The position numbers and the translations under genes are program-made. The notes under the pieces are model-generated. The model had not been told where the DNA came from. It ran no database searches and saw only the letters and a list, made by a program, of their open reading frames with translations. Source: Panacagrimonas perspica (lineage in GTDB: Bacteria; Pseudomonadota; Gammaproteobacteria; Nevskiales; Nevskiaceae). From it: a stretch of 64,000 nucleotides of DNA. Shown piece after piece: positions 16,015 through 25,567 of this stretch. The first letter of the stretch is position 1. Each line of letters begins with the position of its first letter. The stretch spans positions 401,598-465,597 of the forward strand of contig NZ_SOBT01000011.1 of NCBI RefSeq assembly GCF_004364935.1. Direction: 5' to 3'.

Positions 16015-17369
16015 TGCGGGATCCCGGAAGTCAGTGCGGGGGCGCCGGCGAGGCGCTGAATTTCGACGAGATGGCCGTGGTACTCGGCCGCCGACTGGAT
16101 CAGGCGGAGGCGCTGCACCGCCCACTCGGCCTGCGCCTCGCGCAGTTCGAGCAGCGAGTAGCGGCCGCGCTCGTAGGCGTACTGCGTCTGCTTGAGTGCT
16201 TCTTCCATCGCGGGCACCACGCGGTCGCGCTGCGCCTCGAACTCGACGCGCGCGTGGTTCAGCTCCTGCCAGATCTCGTAGAGCTGGGCCTGCGCCTTGA
16301 GCAGCGCCTGCTCGCGGTCGGGTCCGATCTGCGCGAGGCGCGCCTGGCTTTCGATCTGGTGACCGCGCTGGCGCGACGCACCGAACAGCGGCATCGAGGC
16401 CGAGAACACCAGCGCGGTGTCGTCGCGTTCCTCCAGGCGTCGCACGCCGGCGCCCAAGGTCAGGCCCGACGCGGCACGTGCTTCGGACAAGCGCACTTCC
16501 GATTCGCGCAGCCGCGTTTCGCTGGCGAAGCGCAGCAGGTCCGGGGTCTGGCGCAGGCGCGCGAGCAGCGCCTCGAACGGCTCCACCGCGGGCAGGTCGA
16601 GCAGATCGCCCTCGGCCTCGCCGAAATCGGCGTCGAGGCTGCCGGTGGCCGCGGCCAGATGGCGACGCGAAGACAGCAGCTCGTGCTCGGCGTGCTCTTC
16701 TTCCAGGTGCGCGCGTTCGAGCGACACCTGTGCGCGCGAACGCTCGGCCAGCGGCGAGCGCGCGGCGGCGACGCGGCGCTCCACTTCGGCCAGCGTGCTG
16801 CGCGCGTGCGCAGTGGCCTGTTGCGTGATGCCGAGCTGCGCCTGGTCCGACAGCACGTGCACGAAGCGCCGCGCCACCTCGGCGCGAAGATCCAGGCGCG
16901 CAATCTCGCCGTCGGTGACCTGCAGGCCGCGCTCGGCTTCCGCGGCCTCGACGCGGCGGTCGCGCAGGCCGCCGCGTTCGATCAGCTGGCTGAAGGCGAT
17001 CGTGGTCTCGGCGCCGGAGAGTCCGGAACGCTCGCCGCTGCCGAATGCGTTCTCGATGTCGATGCCGAGTTCCGGCGCCGGGCGGGTCGCGGCCTGCACC
17101 GCGCGTCCCTCCGCTGCGCGCAGCCGTTCGCGCCAGGACAGGAACAACGGATGTTGTTGGTCGGCGCGTCGAAGCGCCTCGGCCAACGTGAAGTGCGGGC
17201 CGGCGTGAGCCAGGTGCCCTGAGGTGTGACCGGCATGCGCGTCGTGCGCCTCCGGTTCGTTCTCCGCAGCCAGCGGCGCGAAGGACAGCGCGGACAGGAT
17301 CAGCGTCGCGGTGAGCCGCAGTAGCGGCGACGGACGTTGTGCTGGAGCAAGCAGGTGTAGCGATGACAT
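16011..17369 (-). CDS. czcC: CzcC-type outer-membrane efflux protein
   Basis: A 452-residue TolC-like outer-membrane factor with a signal peptide (hydrophobic stretch ending LSFAPLAA). It has a His-rich start of the mature protein (AHDAHAGHTSGHLAHAGPH) and two long alpha-helical OEP repeats rich in Glu, Arg and Ala. The start ATG at 17369 (MSSLHLL) is preferred because the 43 upstream codons are compositionally unlike a leader and lie before the signal peptide. It is the first gene of the metal-efflux operon. The His-rich N-terminus may bind the exported metal; this is inference. Confidence 0.9.
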
Positions 17370-17680
17370 GCAGCCTCCCGGATCGGGACGGACGAGCGCC
17401 CGCGGCGAGCGGACGAGCGAACTTCGCTGGACGGGGAAGGGCGATCGCGACCCGCGGTATGCGGGAACGGATGCGACTGCGGGGCCATCGTCTTCCACGC
17501 CGCCCCGGTGGTGTCCGCGGGGCCCGAGCGCGAAAGCGGCCGGGCACGACGGATGGCCGGGAACGTCAGGGACGCCTGTGCGGCGCGCGATGCAACGGAT
17601 CGATGCGGGCCAGGCTTGAAGCCCGGCCTTGCCGCCCGAACCCTCAGGCCGGAGAACCCGCCTGGGTCAGCGTCAGCGCG
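17370..17680. other. Intergenic region upstream of the czc operon
   Basis: About 310 bases with no convincing gene. It must contain the czcC promoter (minus strand) or lie within a longer transcript from the 17681-18094 gene. I see no clear MerR-type palindrome or terminator hairpin. Confidence 0.4.
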
Positions 17681-18094
17681 CTACAGGATTCCCTGATGCG
17701 CGCGCGGAGGGCCGCGCAGGGGCGGCAGCAGCCTCAGGACCGCCGATGCGAAAGCAGGCGGTTCGGCGCGTCGAGCGGGACGCTCGCGCGGGAACGACAG
17801 GAATGCGAGGCAGGTCGCCGCGAGCAGGAACAGCGTCAGGTCCTGCACCAGCTTGCCGGGCTTGGTCAGCGGCTGTTCGCCCAGCGGCACGTCGACGTCG
17901 CTATGGATCTCGTGGGCGCCGTGATGTCCGCCGTGATCGTCCGCGTGGTGCGCCGCATCGCTCAGGTGCAGCGTCGTCGGTGCTTCACGACCGTCGAAGC
18001 ACAGGTGCAGATGGGCGACACCGGTGCGCGCCCACAGCAAGGCCAGGCAGATCAGCGCCAGTACAGCCACCTGCCGTGAGGTGCGGGAGAACAT
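17681..18094 (-). CDS. Small His-rich membrane protein upstream of the czc operon
   Basis: A 137-residue protein with an N-terminal hydrophobic helix (VAVLALICLALLWARTGVA) and a His-rich loop (HHADDHGGHHGAHEIHSD). A second hydrophobic segment (LVQDLTLFLLAATCLAFLSF) and a basic tail follow. Its arrangement, position and strand match the small CzcI-like membrane/periplasmic proteins often encoded ahead of czcCBA, but sequence assignment to that family is not certain. The loop probably binds divalent metal ions, which fits a role in sensing or buffering for the downstream efflux pump. Confidence 0.7.
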   Translation of the reverse strand: MFSRTSRQVAVLALICLALLWARTGVAHLHLCFDGREAPTTLHLSDAAHHADDHGGHHGAHEIHSDVDVPLGEQPLTKPGKLVQDLTLFLLAATCLAFLSFPRERPARRAEPPAFASAVLRLLPPLRGPPRAHQGIL

Positions 18095-18134
18095 GGGCTT
18101 CAGTCTAGGGCCGCGAAGGCAACTACGCAGCCCC

Positions 18135-18201
18135 GTAGCCCGGACGGAGTCCGGGATGGCATTCGCCCGTCGAGCAAAACCCCGGACTTCGTCCGGGCTA
18201 C
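18135..18201. repeat. REP-like paired palindrome (copy B)
   Basis: GTAGCCCGGACGGAGTCCGG and its inverted partner CCGGACTTCGTCCGGGCTAC lie about 25 bases apart. It sits at the 3' end of the methyltransferase gene, between two genes on the same strand, and its last bases overlap that gene's stop region. Confidence 0.85.
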
Positions 18202-18860
18202 GACGCGGTCCGTGCGTGATACAGGCTCATCGTCCCGAACACCGTCGAATACCGCCGCGTCTCCCGTGCCTGCTCGAATCCGGCCTCCTGCATCAGCTCC
18301 GGCAGGCACCCCTCGACGTTGTCGGCCGTATTGACGTAACCGTCCAGCAACTGGATGCCGAGGAAGGCCAGGCGCATCAGCGGATTCGCCGCGCGCCCCC
18401 AATCGGCCACATGCAGGCTGCCGCCCGGGCGCAGGACGCGGCGGGCTTCCAGCAGCACCAAGAGCTTGGAGGCGCGATCCAGGTGATGGAAGAACAGGCT
18501 GGACATCACCGCGTCGAATCGCGCGTTCTCGTACGGAAGCGCCTGGGCGAGCGACTCGTCGAACCGTGGCGTCGCACCGCTGCGGGCGGCCTTGGCGCGC
18601 GCCTGCGAGAGCATTGCCGGATCGCCGTCGACACCCGTCAGGTCCAGGCCCGGTGTGCGCTGCAGGGCCATCAAGGCCAGGGTGCCGCTGCCGCAGCCCA
18701 GATCGAGTACGGCGTCGCCCGCCTGGAACGCGGCCTGATCGAGCAGGCCCCGCTTGAAAGCGTGTTCGCGGGTGGTCAGCCGGACCACCGGATCGTAGAA
18801 CGCGGTCAGCGCGCGATAACCCAGCGCGGGGACGTACGCGGATCGAGTTTCTGCCGTCAT
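18198..18860 (-). CDS. Class I SAM-dependent methyltransferase
   Basis: A 220-residue methyltransferase with SAM motif I VLDLGCGSGTLAL near residue 50, an acidic GVDGDPAML motif, LPYENARFDAVMSSLFFHHL and RVLRPGGSLHVADWG. The set resembles UbiE/methyltransf_11-like small-molecule methyltransferases; the substrate is unknown. The start at 18860 (MTAETRSAYVPALGYRALT) is chosen since the 38 upstream codons are Arg/Cys-rich and unlike the family. The C-terminus ends next to a REP palindrome. Confidence 0.85.
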   Translation of the reverse strand: MTAETRSAYVPALGYRALTAFYDPVVRLTTREHAFKRGLLDQAAFQAGDAVLDLGCGSGTLALMALQRTPGLDLTGVDGDPAMLSQARAKAARSGATPRFDESLAQALPYENARFDAVMSSLFFHHLDRASKLLVLLEARRVLRPGGSLHVADWGRAANPLMRLAFLGIQLLDGYVNTADNVEGCLPELMQEAGFEQARETRRYSTVFGTMSLYHARTAS

Positions 18861-19181
18861 TCGTTCACTTCCGTTCGCGAAGAAGAAGCCGGACTCGCGG
18901 GTGCGGCCCCGATGGCAGCGCCGCGCGGGACGGCAGTGTGGCGCCTCGTTGTCTGCGATCGAAGGTTTGGCCACGGCTGGGCCGGATTTCCCAACGCCGC
19001 GGCTTCATGCGTTCCTCGAGCAAGCCGAGCGCCATCGCGATCACCGAGGGACCGGGTGCGCCTGAAGGACGTTGCCCGTCTGCACACGGGCTCGATTACA
19101 TTGAGGCGTCGCTCGACTCGCGCGACCGGACCGCAGCGCGCAAGCTGTCCCCAGGCCGTTCCGCCCCGGACTCTTTTCGAG
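18861..19181. other. Intergenic region between divergent genes
   Basis: About 320 bases between the methyltransferase (minus) and the Hpt gene (plus). It must hold both promoters. No convincing small gene or hairpin was seen. Confidence 0.4.
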
Positions 19182-19571
19182 ATGACCGCGAAGCCGACAA
19201 CCCCGCAGCCCGCTTCCGTCACGTCGCCGTCGGCGGATTTCCGCCCCGAGATGCTCGCGCCGCTCGTGGCGATGTACGAGGCCGAGGGCGCCAGGGAACT
19301 GGCCGAGACGATGCGGGACGATCTGCCGCGCCAGCGGGCCGATTTCGCGCTGGCGCTGGACAAGAAGGATCGCGTCAGCTGCGCGCGCGTCGCGCACAGC
19401 CTCAAGTCCGAAGTCCGCATGGTGGCCGCCGACGCTCTGGGCCATGCCCTGGAGTCGGCCGAGCGCGATCTGCGCGAGGCGAACTTCGACGAAGGTGTTG
19501 CCGCCATGCCGGACCTGCTGGACCGCTGCGGTGCGCTGTTCGGCAAGTTGTGCGAGGCGGCGAACGCCTGA
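19182..19571 (+). CDS. Hpt (histidine phosphotransfer) domain protein
   Basis: A 129-residue protein made almost entirely of an Hpt four-helix domain. The phosphoacceptor His is in ARVAHSLKSEVRMVAA (near residue 70), with following ALGHALESAERDLRE. The N-terminal 20 residues are Pro/Thr/Ser-rich and probably flexible. It would shuttle phosphate between a hybrid histidine kinase and a response regulator; neither partner is adjacent, although a PAS kinase and a CheA cluster lie elsewhere in this window. The start codon is the ATG that begins MTAKPTTPQPA; no strong ribosome site is seen. Confidence 0.85.
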   Translation: MTAKPTTPQPASVTSPSADFRPEMLAPLVAMYEAEGARELAETMRDDLPRQRADFALALDKKDRVSCARVAHSLKSEVRMVAADALGHALESAERDLREANFDEGVAAMPDLLDRCGALFGKLCEAANA

Positions 19572-19668
19572 CGCGCCGCGCTGTCGGAGGCGGCCACGCT
19601 TCGATGTCCGGAGCAAAAGGCCGGCCCGGCGAGCCGGGTCCCGTCCCCAGTTTCCCTAGAATGCGCGC

Positions 19669-20916
19669 ATGCGGAATCCCTACGAGCTGTTCGCTGGCCT
19701 GCGCTACACGCGCGCCAAGCGTCGCAATCACTTCATCTCCTTCATTTCTGCCGCCTCGATGGTCGGCATCGCGATCGGTGTGACGGCACTGATCACGGTG
19801 CTGTCCGTGATGAACGGCTTCGAGCGCGAACTGCGCACGCGCATCCTCGGGATGGCGAGCCACGCGACGATCTCGGCCTATCGCGGGCAGCTCGCGGACT
19901 GGCCGGACGTGGCCAAGTCGGTGCGCGGCAATCCCGAGATCGAGGCGGTGGCGCCCTACATCGAAGGTGAGGGCATGCTGCGCGTCGGCCAGGATCTTTC
20001 GGGAACCTTGCTGCGCGGCATCCTGCCCGAGGAGGAGAAGACGGTTTCGGACATCGGCAAGCACATCAAGGCCGGGTCGCTCGAATCGCTGAAGGCGGGC
20101 GAGTACAACATCGTCATCGGCGTGGAGCTGGCGCAGACGCTGGGCGTGGAGCCGGGCTCCAAGATCGACCTGATGATTCCGACGGCCAGCATCACCCCGG
20201 CCGGCGTGCTGCCGCGTTTCCGGCGCTTCACGGTGTCCGGCGTGTTCCGCGTCGGCATGTACGAATTCGATCGCGGCCTGGTGCTGATCCATCTCGCCGA
20301 CGCGCAGGCGCTGTACCGCATGGGCGAGGGCGTCACCGGCGTGCGCCTGAAGCTGCACGACATGTTCAAGGCGCCCGCGGTGTCGCGTCAGCTGGCGAGC
20401 ACGCTCGACGGCACGTACTACGTCAACGACTGGACGCGCAGCCACGCCAATTTCTTCCGCGCCGTGGCCACCGAGAAGATCGTGATGTTCATCATCCTGT
20501 CGCTGATCGTCGGCGTGGCCGCGTTCAACATCGTGTCGACCTTGGTGATGGTGGTGCAGGACAAGCAGGCCGACATCGCGATCCTGCGAACGCTCGGCGC
20601 ACGGCCGCGCGCGATCATGGCCATCTTCATGGTGCAGGGCTCGATCATCGGCGTGATCGGCACCTTGCTCGGTGTCATCGGCGGCGTGGCGCTGGCGCTG
20701 AACGTCGAATCGCTGGTGCCGCTGCTCGAGGCCGCCACCGGGCAGCAGTTCCTGTCGCCCGACGTGTACTACATCAGCGACCTGCCGTCGGAGCTGAAAT
20801 CCTCCGACGTCATACGCATTGCCACGCTTTCGCTCGCACTGGGCCTGTTGTCCACTCTGTACCCGGCGTGGCGCGCATCGCGCGTGCAGCCGGCGGAGGC
20901 GCTGCGGTATGAATGA
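19669..20916 (+). CDS. lolC: Lipoprotein-releasing ABC transporter permease (LolC/LolE family)
   Basis: A 415-residue permease. The N-terminus NPYELFAGLRYTRAKRRNHF precedes membrane helix 1 (residues about 25-50, GIAIGVTALITVLSVMNGFE). A periplasmic MacB-like domain follows, then three C-terminal helices (about 265-400). This is the normal length and layout of LolC/LolE, which with the LolD ATPase extracts lipoproteins from the inner membrane for LolA. lolD follows, but a DUF559 gene is wedged between them. Its last codons overlap the DUF559 start. Confidence 0.93.
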   Translation: MRNPYELFAGLRYTRAKRRNHFISFISAASMVGIAIGVTALITVLSVMNGFERELRTRILGMASHATISAYRGQLADWPDVAKSVRGNPEIEAVAPYIEGEGMLRVGQDLSGTLLRGILPEEEKTVSDIGKHIKAGSLESLKAGEYNIVIGVELAQTLGVEPGSKIDLMIPTASITPAGVLPRFRRFTVSGVFRVGMYEFDRGLVLIHLADAQALYRMGEGVTGVRLKLHDMFKAPAVSRQLASTLDGTYYVNDWTRSHANFFRAVATEKIVMFIILSLIVGVAAFNIVSTLVMVVQDKQADIAILRTLGARPRAIMAIFMVQGSIIGVIGTLLGVIGGVALALNVESLVPLLEAATGQQFLSPDVYYISDLPSELKSSDVIRIATLSLALGLLSTLYPAWRASRVQPAEALRYE

Positions 20917-21457
20917 AGCCGCTGTTCTCCCCTCTCCCGCAGGGAGAGGGGCCGGGGGTGAGGGAGAGTCGCGCTGGAAGCACGCGCTTCCACTCGAGGT
21001 GCTGCATCGCGTGCGGGATCTGCGGATCGCGATGACGGATGCCGAGCAGAAGCTCGGGTATTTCCTGCGCGATCGGCGATTCGGCGGGCTGAAGTTCCGG
21101 CGCCAGCATCCGGTGCAGCCGTTCGTGCTCGACTTTTTTCGCGAGCAGCTGAAGCTCGGGATCGAGCTGGATGGTGGTCAGCACAATGAAGATGCGATGG
21201 CTGTTCGCGGTGCGAAGCGGTCGCGCGTGTTGAATGCGAAGGGGATACAGGTGGTGCGTTTCTGGAATGACGAGATGCTGGGACGGATTGAAGAGGTGTT
21301 GCAGATATTGTGGGAGCTGGCTTTTCGCGGCCCAGACTCTCCCTCACCCCGGTTGGGTTTACGCGGGAGTGCCATTGATGCACTCCCACGCTGGGACCCA
21401 ACCGCTTCGGGGCACCCTCTCCCTGTGGGAGAGGGGAAAAGGGGGCGCAGCTCGTGA
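20909..21457 (+). CDS. DUF559 (Vsr-like) endonuclease-domain protein
   Basis: A 182-residue protein with a DUF559 nuclease-like core: [55 protein letters not shown] and [10 protein letters not shown]. These correspond to the Vsr/PD-(D/E)XK-type fold with catalytic Asp, Glu and Gln-His residues. The first and last about 20-40 codons run through palindromic repeats and look like passive read-through rather than protein sequence. The gene overlaps lolC by 8 bp and lolD by 4 bp, interrupting an otherwise conserved lolC-lolD pair. That suggests insertion of a selfish or mobile nuclease gene (inference). Confidence 0.8.
   Translation: MNEAAVLPSPAGRGAGGEGESRWKHALPLEVLHRVRDLRIAMTDAEQKLGYFLRDRRFGGLKFRRQHPVQPFVLDFFREQLKLGIELDGGQHNEDAMAVRGAKRSRVLNAKGIQVVRFWNDEMLGRIEEVLQILWELAFRGPDSPSPRLGLRGSAIDALPRWDPTASGHPLPVGEGKRGRSS
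20931..20968. repeat. Left inverted repeat bracketing the DUF559 gene
   Basis: A CCTCTCCC...GGGAGAGG palindrome followed by CCGGGGGTGAGGGAGAG. The second block reappears in inverse orientation at 21338-21353 as CTCTCCCTCACCCCGG, differing by one G, so the nuclease core lies between inverted repeats. Confidence 0.75.
21338..21436. repeat. Right inverted repeat bracketing the DUF559 gene
   Basis: Contains CTCTCCCTCACCCCGG, a nested hairpin built on GGGAGTGC/GCACTCCC and on GGTTGGG/CCCAACC, and a terminal CTCTCCC...GGGAGAG palindrome at 21415-21435 that matches the left palindrome. It is structured like a compact non-coding repeat although an open frame passes through it. Confidence 0.75.
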
Positions 21458-22149
21458 GCGATAGCGATACCGTTCTGCGTTGCGCGGGTCTGTCCAAGAC
21501 CTTCGACGACGGACGTCTGAACCTGACGGTGCTCGAAGGCATCGACCTCGAAGTGCGCAAGGGCGAGCGCATCGCCATCGTCGGCGCCTCGGGCTCGGGC
21601 AAGTCGACGTTGCTGCACATCCTCGGCGGGCTCGATTCGCCGACCACGGGCGAGGTCTGGGTGCAGGGTTCGAAGATGTCGGCGTTGTCCGACTCGGCGC
21701 GTGGTGATCTGCGCAACCGGGCGCTGGGCTTCGTCTACCAGTTCCATCACCTGTTGCCCGAATTCACGGCGCTCGAAAACGTGGCGCTGCCGCTGCTGAT
21801 CCGCCGTACCAAGGACAAGGAAGCCTTCGCACAGGCGCGCGAGCTGCTCGAACGCGTGGGCCTGGGCGAGCGCCTGCAGCACAAGCCGGGCGAACTGTCG
21901 GGCGGTGAACGCCAGCGCGCGGCGGTCGCGCGTGCGCTGGTGACGCGTCCGGCCTGCGTGCTGGCCGACGAACCCACCGGCAATCTCGATGCGAAGACCG
22001 CGGGCCGCGTGTTCGACCTGATGCTCGAACTCAACCGCGAACTGGGCACGAGCCTGGTCGTGGTCACGCACGACATGAACCTGGCCGCGCGCATGGATCG
22101 CACGTGGACGATCGAGTCCGGCCGGCTTCGCCTGACGTCCGGAAGCTGA
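21454..22149 (+). CDS. lolD: Lipoprotein-releasing ABC transporter ATP-binding subunit LolD
   Basis: A 231-residue ABC ATPase with Walker [10 protein letters not shown] (near residue 46), Q-loop [17 protein letters not shown] typical of LolD, signature LSGGERQR, Walker B VLADEPTG and the His switch VVVTHD. It powers LolC/E extraction of outer-membrane lipoproteins. The GTG start overlaps the DUF559 stop; comEC begins within its 3' end, so lolC-(DUF559)-lolD-comEC is one tight operon. Confidence 0.95.
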   Translation: MSDSDTVLRCAGLSKTFDDGRLNLTVLEGIDLEVRKGERIAIVGASGSGKSTLLHILGGLDSPTTGEVWVQGSKMSALSDSARGDLRNRALGFVYQFHHLLPEFTALENVALPLLIRRTKDKEAFAQARELLERVGLGERLQHKPGELSGGERQRAAVARALVTRPACVLADEPTGNLDAKTAGRVFDLMLELNRELGTSLVVVTHDMNLAARMDRTWTIESGRLRLTSGS

Positions 22150-24149
22150 GTTTCGCCTTCGTCGCCGGCGTGCTCGCAACGCACGCGGCGACGAACCTTC
22201 TCCCCGCGTGGGTCCTGGTGCTGCTGGGTCTGTCGGCCTTGCCGCCCTGGCGCGGTCGCGCGCTGTGGTCGGCGGCGGTGCTTGGCCTGCTGATCGCGAG
22301 CCTGCACGGGCAGCGCTATCTCGATGAACGCTGGCCGGCTGCGCGTCACGGCGAGCAGATCGATGTCGTCGGCCACGTCGTCAGCCTGCCCGAGCGGTCG
22401 CTTGCGACGGGGCGCGAAGGCTCCGATGCCGATCTGCATACGCTGAGATTCGAATTCGAGCCTGTCGATCCCGCACTGCCCCGCCGCATCCGCGCGTCCT
22501 GGTATCGCACGCAGACGACGCTGCGCGGCGGCGACTGCTGGAAGCTCACGCTGCGCGTGCGCACGCCGCACGGCTCGTCCAATCCGCGTGCCTTCGACTA
22601 CGAGGGCTGGCTGTACCGGCGCGGCATCGGCGCCGTGGCGACCGTGCGGGACGGAGTGCCGTGCGCAGAGGAGCGTCCGATGCCGGTGCTGCGCGCGCGG
22701 CAGGCCATCGTCGATCGCATCGATGCCTGGCTTGGCGAGCATCCGGGCAAGGCGATGGCCGTGGCGTTGACGGTGGGTGACGACGCCGGATTCAGCGACG
22801 CCGACTGGGATGCGTTCCGACGCACAGGTACGAGCCACCTCGTGGCGATCTCCGGCTTCAACATCGCGATCCTCGCGGGCTTGGCCTTCCTGCTGCTGCG
22901 ATGGACCTGGCCTGCCTCGATGCGGCTGGCCCTGCGACTGCCGGCGCAGAAGGCGGCGATGGTGGCGGCGGCGATCGCGGGTCTGGGATACGGCCTGCTC
23001 GCGGGCTGGGAATCGCCGGCCCAGCGTGCCGCGCTGATGCTCGCGCTGCTCCTGCTCGCCGCGCTGCCGGATCGAAGGGCCGATCCGTCGCGCGTGCTGG
23101 CCTTCGCGCTGGCCTTGATGCTCGCGTTCGATCCGGCGGCGGCGCTGGCGCCCGGCCTGTGGCTGTCGTTCGGCGCGGTCGCCGCGATCTTCTATTCGAC
23201 GGCGGGTCGACTGCGGGCGCCCGGTGTCGCGGTGGTCGCCGTGAAGCTGCAGATGATGCTCAGCGTCCTGCTGGCGCCGCTGACCTTGTACTTCTTCGAC
23301 GGCGCCGCCTGGCTGGGGCCGTTCGTGAACCTGCTCGCGGTTCCGGCGATGGCCGTGCTGACACCGCTGGTGCTCGCCGCCGTGGCGCTCGCGGAAGTGA
23401 TCCCGTCGCTGGGCGTGCCGGCGCTGGGGTGGGTGGCCGACGCCCTGCACCTGCTGCAGGTCTCGTTCGCCTGGATCGCCACGCACGCGCCGTCGGCCTG
23501 GATACCGGCCGCGCCGCCGTTGGCGGCCTTGCTGATGTCGCTGTTCGGCGCGCTGCTGCTGTTCGCGCCGCGTGGCTGGCCGTTGCGCTGGCTCGCGCTG
23601 CCCTGCTTCGTTCCGCTATTGCTGCCGCCGCAGGCGCCGGTCCACGGGCCGTTCGAGATGACCGTTCTCGACGTCGGGCAGGGGCTCGCGGTGCTGGTGC
23701 GAACACCGCACCACAGCCTGCTCTACGACGCCGGGCCGGCCTTCGAGGACGGCTTCGATGCCGGCGAGTCGGTGGTGGCGCCGTACATCCTCGGCCTGGG
23801 GCAGCGCGACGTGGATCGTCTGCTGCTGTCGCACGGCGACAGCGATCACTCGGGCGGCGTGCCCGCCGTGCGGCGGCTGGTCGGCGTACGGGACGAGCTC
23901 GGCACGCTGCCGGCCAACGCCTGCCACGAGGGCCAGGGCTGGGAATGGGACGGCGTGCGCTTCGAGTTGCTGCATCCCGATGCCGGCACCTGGTCGGACA
24001 ACAACCGGTCCTGCGTAATGCGCGTCTCGGCGCCCGGCTTCAGCGCCTTGCTGACCGGCGATATCGAGCGCGGTGCGGAAGCCCGGCTGCTGGACGTGCA
24101 CGCAGGGGCCATGAAGGCGGACGTGCTGATCGCTCCTCACCACGGCAGC
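22104..24149 (+). pseudogene. comEC: comEC, 5' fragment (682 codons) disrupted by the 21-kb element
   Basis: The natural-transformation DNA channel ComEC/Rec2: N-terminal helices and DUF4131 region, the hydrophobic Competence domain with SHLVAISGFNIAILAGL, then the start of the metallo-beta-lactamase-like domain with VLDVGQGLAVLV and SHGDSDHSGG (near residue 576). It is cut straight after APHHGS at 24149. The frame then reads 12 foreign residues to a stop at 24186-24188. The remaining 83 codons resume at 45217. Intact length would be about 765 residues, normal for the family. The GTG start within lolD is the most upstream plausible one; the true start may be a little later. Loss of the end of the MBL domain should inactivate it (inference). 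Confidence 0.93.
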
Positions 24150-24223
24150 CTTTTAACGTTGTTTTTATTTAATTCAGTAATACTATGATTTTACAGTGAT
24201 TATTAATAGGTTATCATAACTGA
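24150..24223. other. Left end of the element, AT-rich
   Basis: An AT-rich 74-base stretch beginning CTTTTAACG just after the shared CAGC. It carries the repeated words CAGTAATACTATGA and CAGTGATTATTAATA, possibly binding sites for the recombinases, and must hold the promoter of the first recombinase gene. Confidence 0.6.
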
Positions 24224-25567
24224 ATGAGGACGATCGAGAAGCATGGGGAGAAGGGGCAGCACACTTGGTTAGTGCTCGTTGGGGGCGCCATCGATCGTGA
24301 GCTGACGCTTTTCAGTGCTGCGGCATCGGTGCAGCTCGGCCTGGCGGCGAAGACGGTCATCGTCTACCTGTACGCGCTTGCTCGGTTCTTCGACTGGCTC
24401 GAGCAGGACGCAATCGCTCGCCGGGAGAAATGGGGCCGATTCGAGGAGCCACGCCTGGTTCGAGCAGCGACAGAAAGAAGGCTGCTGACTAAGCACGCGT
24501 GTCGAGTTCAGCGAAGGAGCTCCGAAGTCGAAGCGGAGATCTGTCTCGTGAAGCCGTCGAGTGCAACGCGCAGCTCACTCCTGATTGAGCTTCAAGCACT
24601 GCGTGCGTTTTACGAACTCTGCAGTCGTTGCGGGTTGTACGGGCACCCAAACCCACTCCGTAGGCAGGGCCAGCGGACAGCTCTTGAGACGATGAGGAGT
24701 CCGATTGTCCCTTCTCGTGGGCGAATGCCTAGGCGTAGCGGGGTTGATCCTCCTCCATCGCGGTCTTCTTCCGACAGCTACTACTGCATCATCGGAGACC
24801 TTTGGCGACCCGACATCAGAGCGGCTCCTGATATGCGCCATAAGCTGCTGCAGGAGGCGGCGACTGCAGGAAGCTCATTGCGGTACGAATCGGCTCTCCG
24901 GGTCATGTGTGACTCTGGCTCTCGTGTAAGTGAAGCCTGCGGCGTCACGATGGAGAATTGGTGGCGAGGCAGCAGGTTTGGAACGGCCATTGACTCGCCT
25001 TCGAAGGGTAGCGGGGATGTTCCTGTGAAGGTCCTTTCCCTAAGTAAGGACACCGCCAAGGCTCTGCGGACCTACGTTGATACGGAGCGCCGTCGGTTGG
25101 ATCCAGAAGGTCGTGGGCTGGAGGAGTTTGAGCTCCTCGGTCGGCGTGGAGACCTCCCCCACAGTACTCCCATATTTCTTACAAGAAATCGAACCCAGCT
25201 GAGCCCGGAGCAGTTCCGCAACCAGTTCTTCAATCCATTGGCGCGTCGTGCTGGTTTCGATATCTCGCCGCACGGAACGCGCCACAACTTCGTTTCACTG
25301 GCGCTCGACGAGATTGACTTGGTCGCCGATACCCCCGCGCGGCGGCAAATGTTGAGGGAGGAACTGGTGAGCCTCCTCGCTTGGGCTCAAGGGGATCGCA
25401 TGCTCAAGGTTTACGACCGGCGCTCAAAGGGTCGGAGAATCCTTGAGGTGATCGAGCGAGTACGCGAGAAGCAGGACTCAGCTCCGGTAGCGAGAGTGGG
25501 ATCGACCGAACTGGCAGCCGACGCCCAACCGTCCGTCATCAGCAAAATTATGGGACGGCCGACATGA
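24224..25567 (+). CDS. Tyrosine recombinase, TnpA-like (447 aa)
   Basis: An N-terminal SAM-like core-binding region (residues about 30-65, LAAKTVIVYLYALARFFDWLEQD) precedes a catalytic domain. The catalytic Arg is in DSGSRVSEAC (R234), the His and Arg in HGTRHNF (H350, R353), and the nucleophile Tyr in LKVYDRR (Y397). It is the first gene of the element, reads inward from the left end and overlaps the next recombinase by four bases (ATGA). This two-recombinase layout matches TnpA/TnpB of Tn554-type transposons; membership is inferred from order and motifs, not from a search. Confidence 0.85.
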   Translation: MRTIEKHGEKGQHTWLVLVGGAIDRELTLFSAAASVQLGLAAKTVIVYLYALARFFDWLEQDAIARREKWGRFEEPRLVRAATERRLLTKHACRVQRRSSEVEAEICLVKPSSATRSSLLIELQALRAFYELCSRCGLYGHPNPLRRQGQRTALETMRSPIVPSRGRMPRRSGVDPPPSRSSSDSYYCIIGDLWRPDIRAAPDMRHKLLQEAATAGSSLRYESALRVMCDSGSRVSEACGVTMENWWRGSRFGTAIDSPSKGSGDVPVKVLSLSKDTAKALRTYVDTERRRLDPEGRGLEEFELLGRRGDLPHSTPIFLTRNRTQLSPEQFRNQFFNPLARRAGFDISPHGTRHNFVSLALDEIDLVADTPARRQMLREELVSLLAWAQGDRMLKVYDRRSKGRRILEVIERVREKQDSAPVARVGSTELAADAQPSVISKIMGRPT

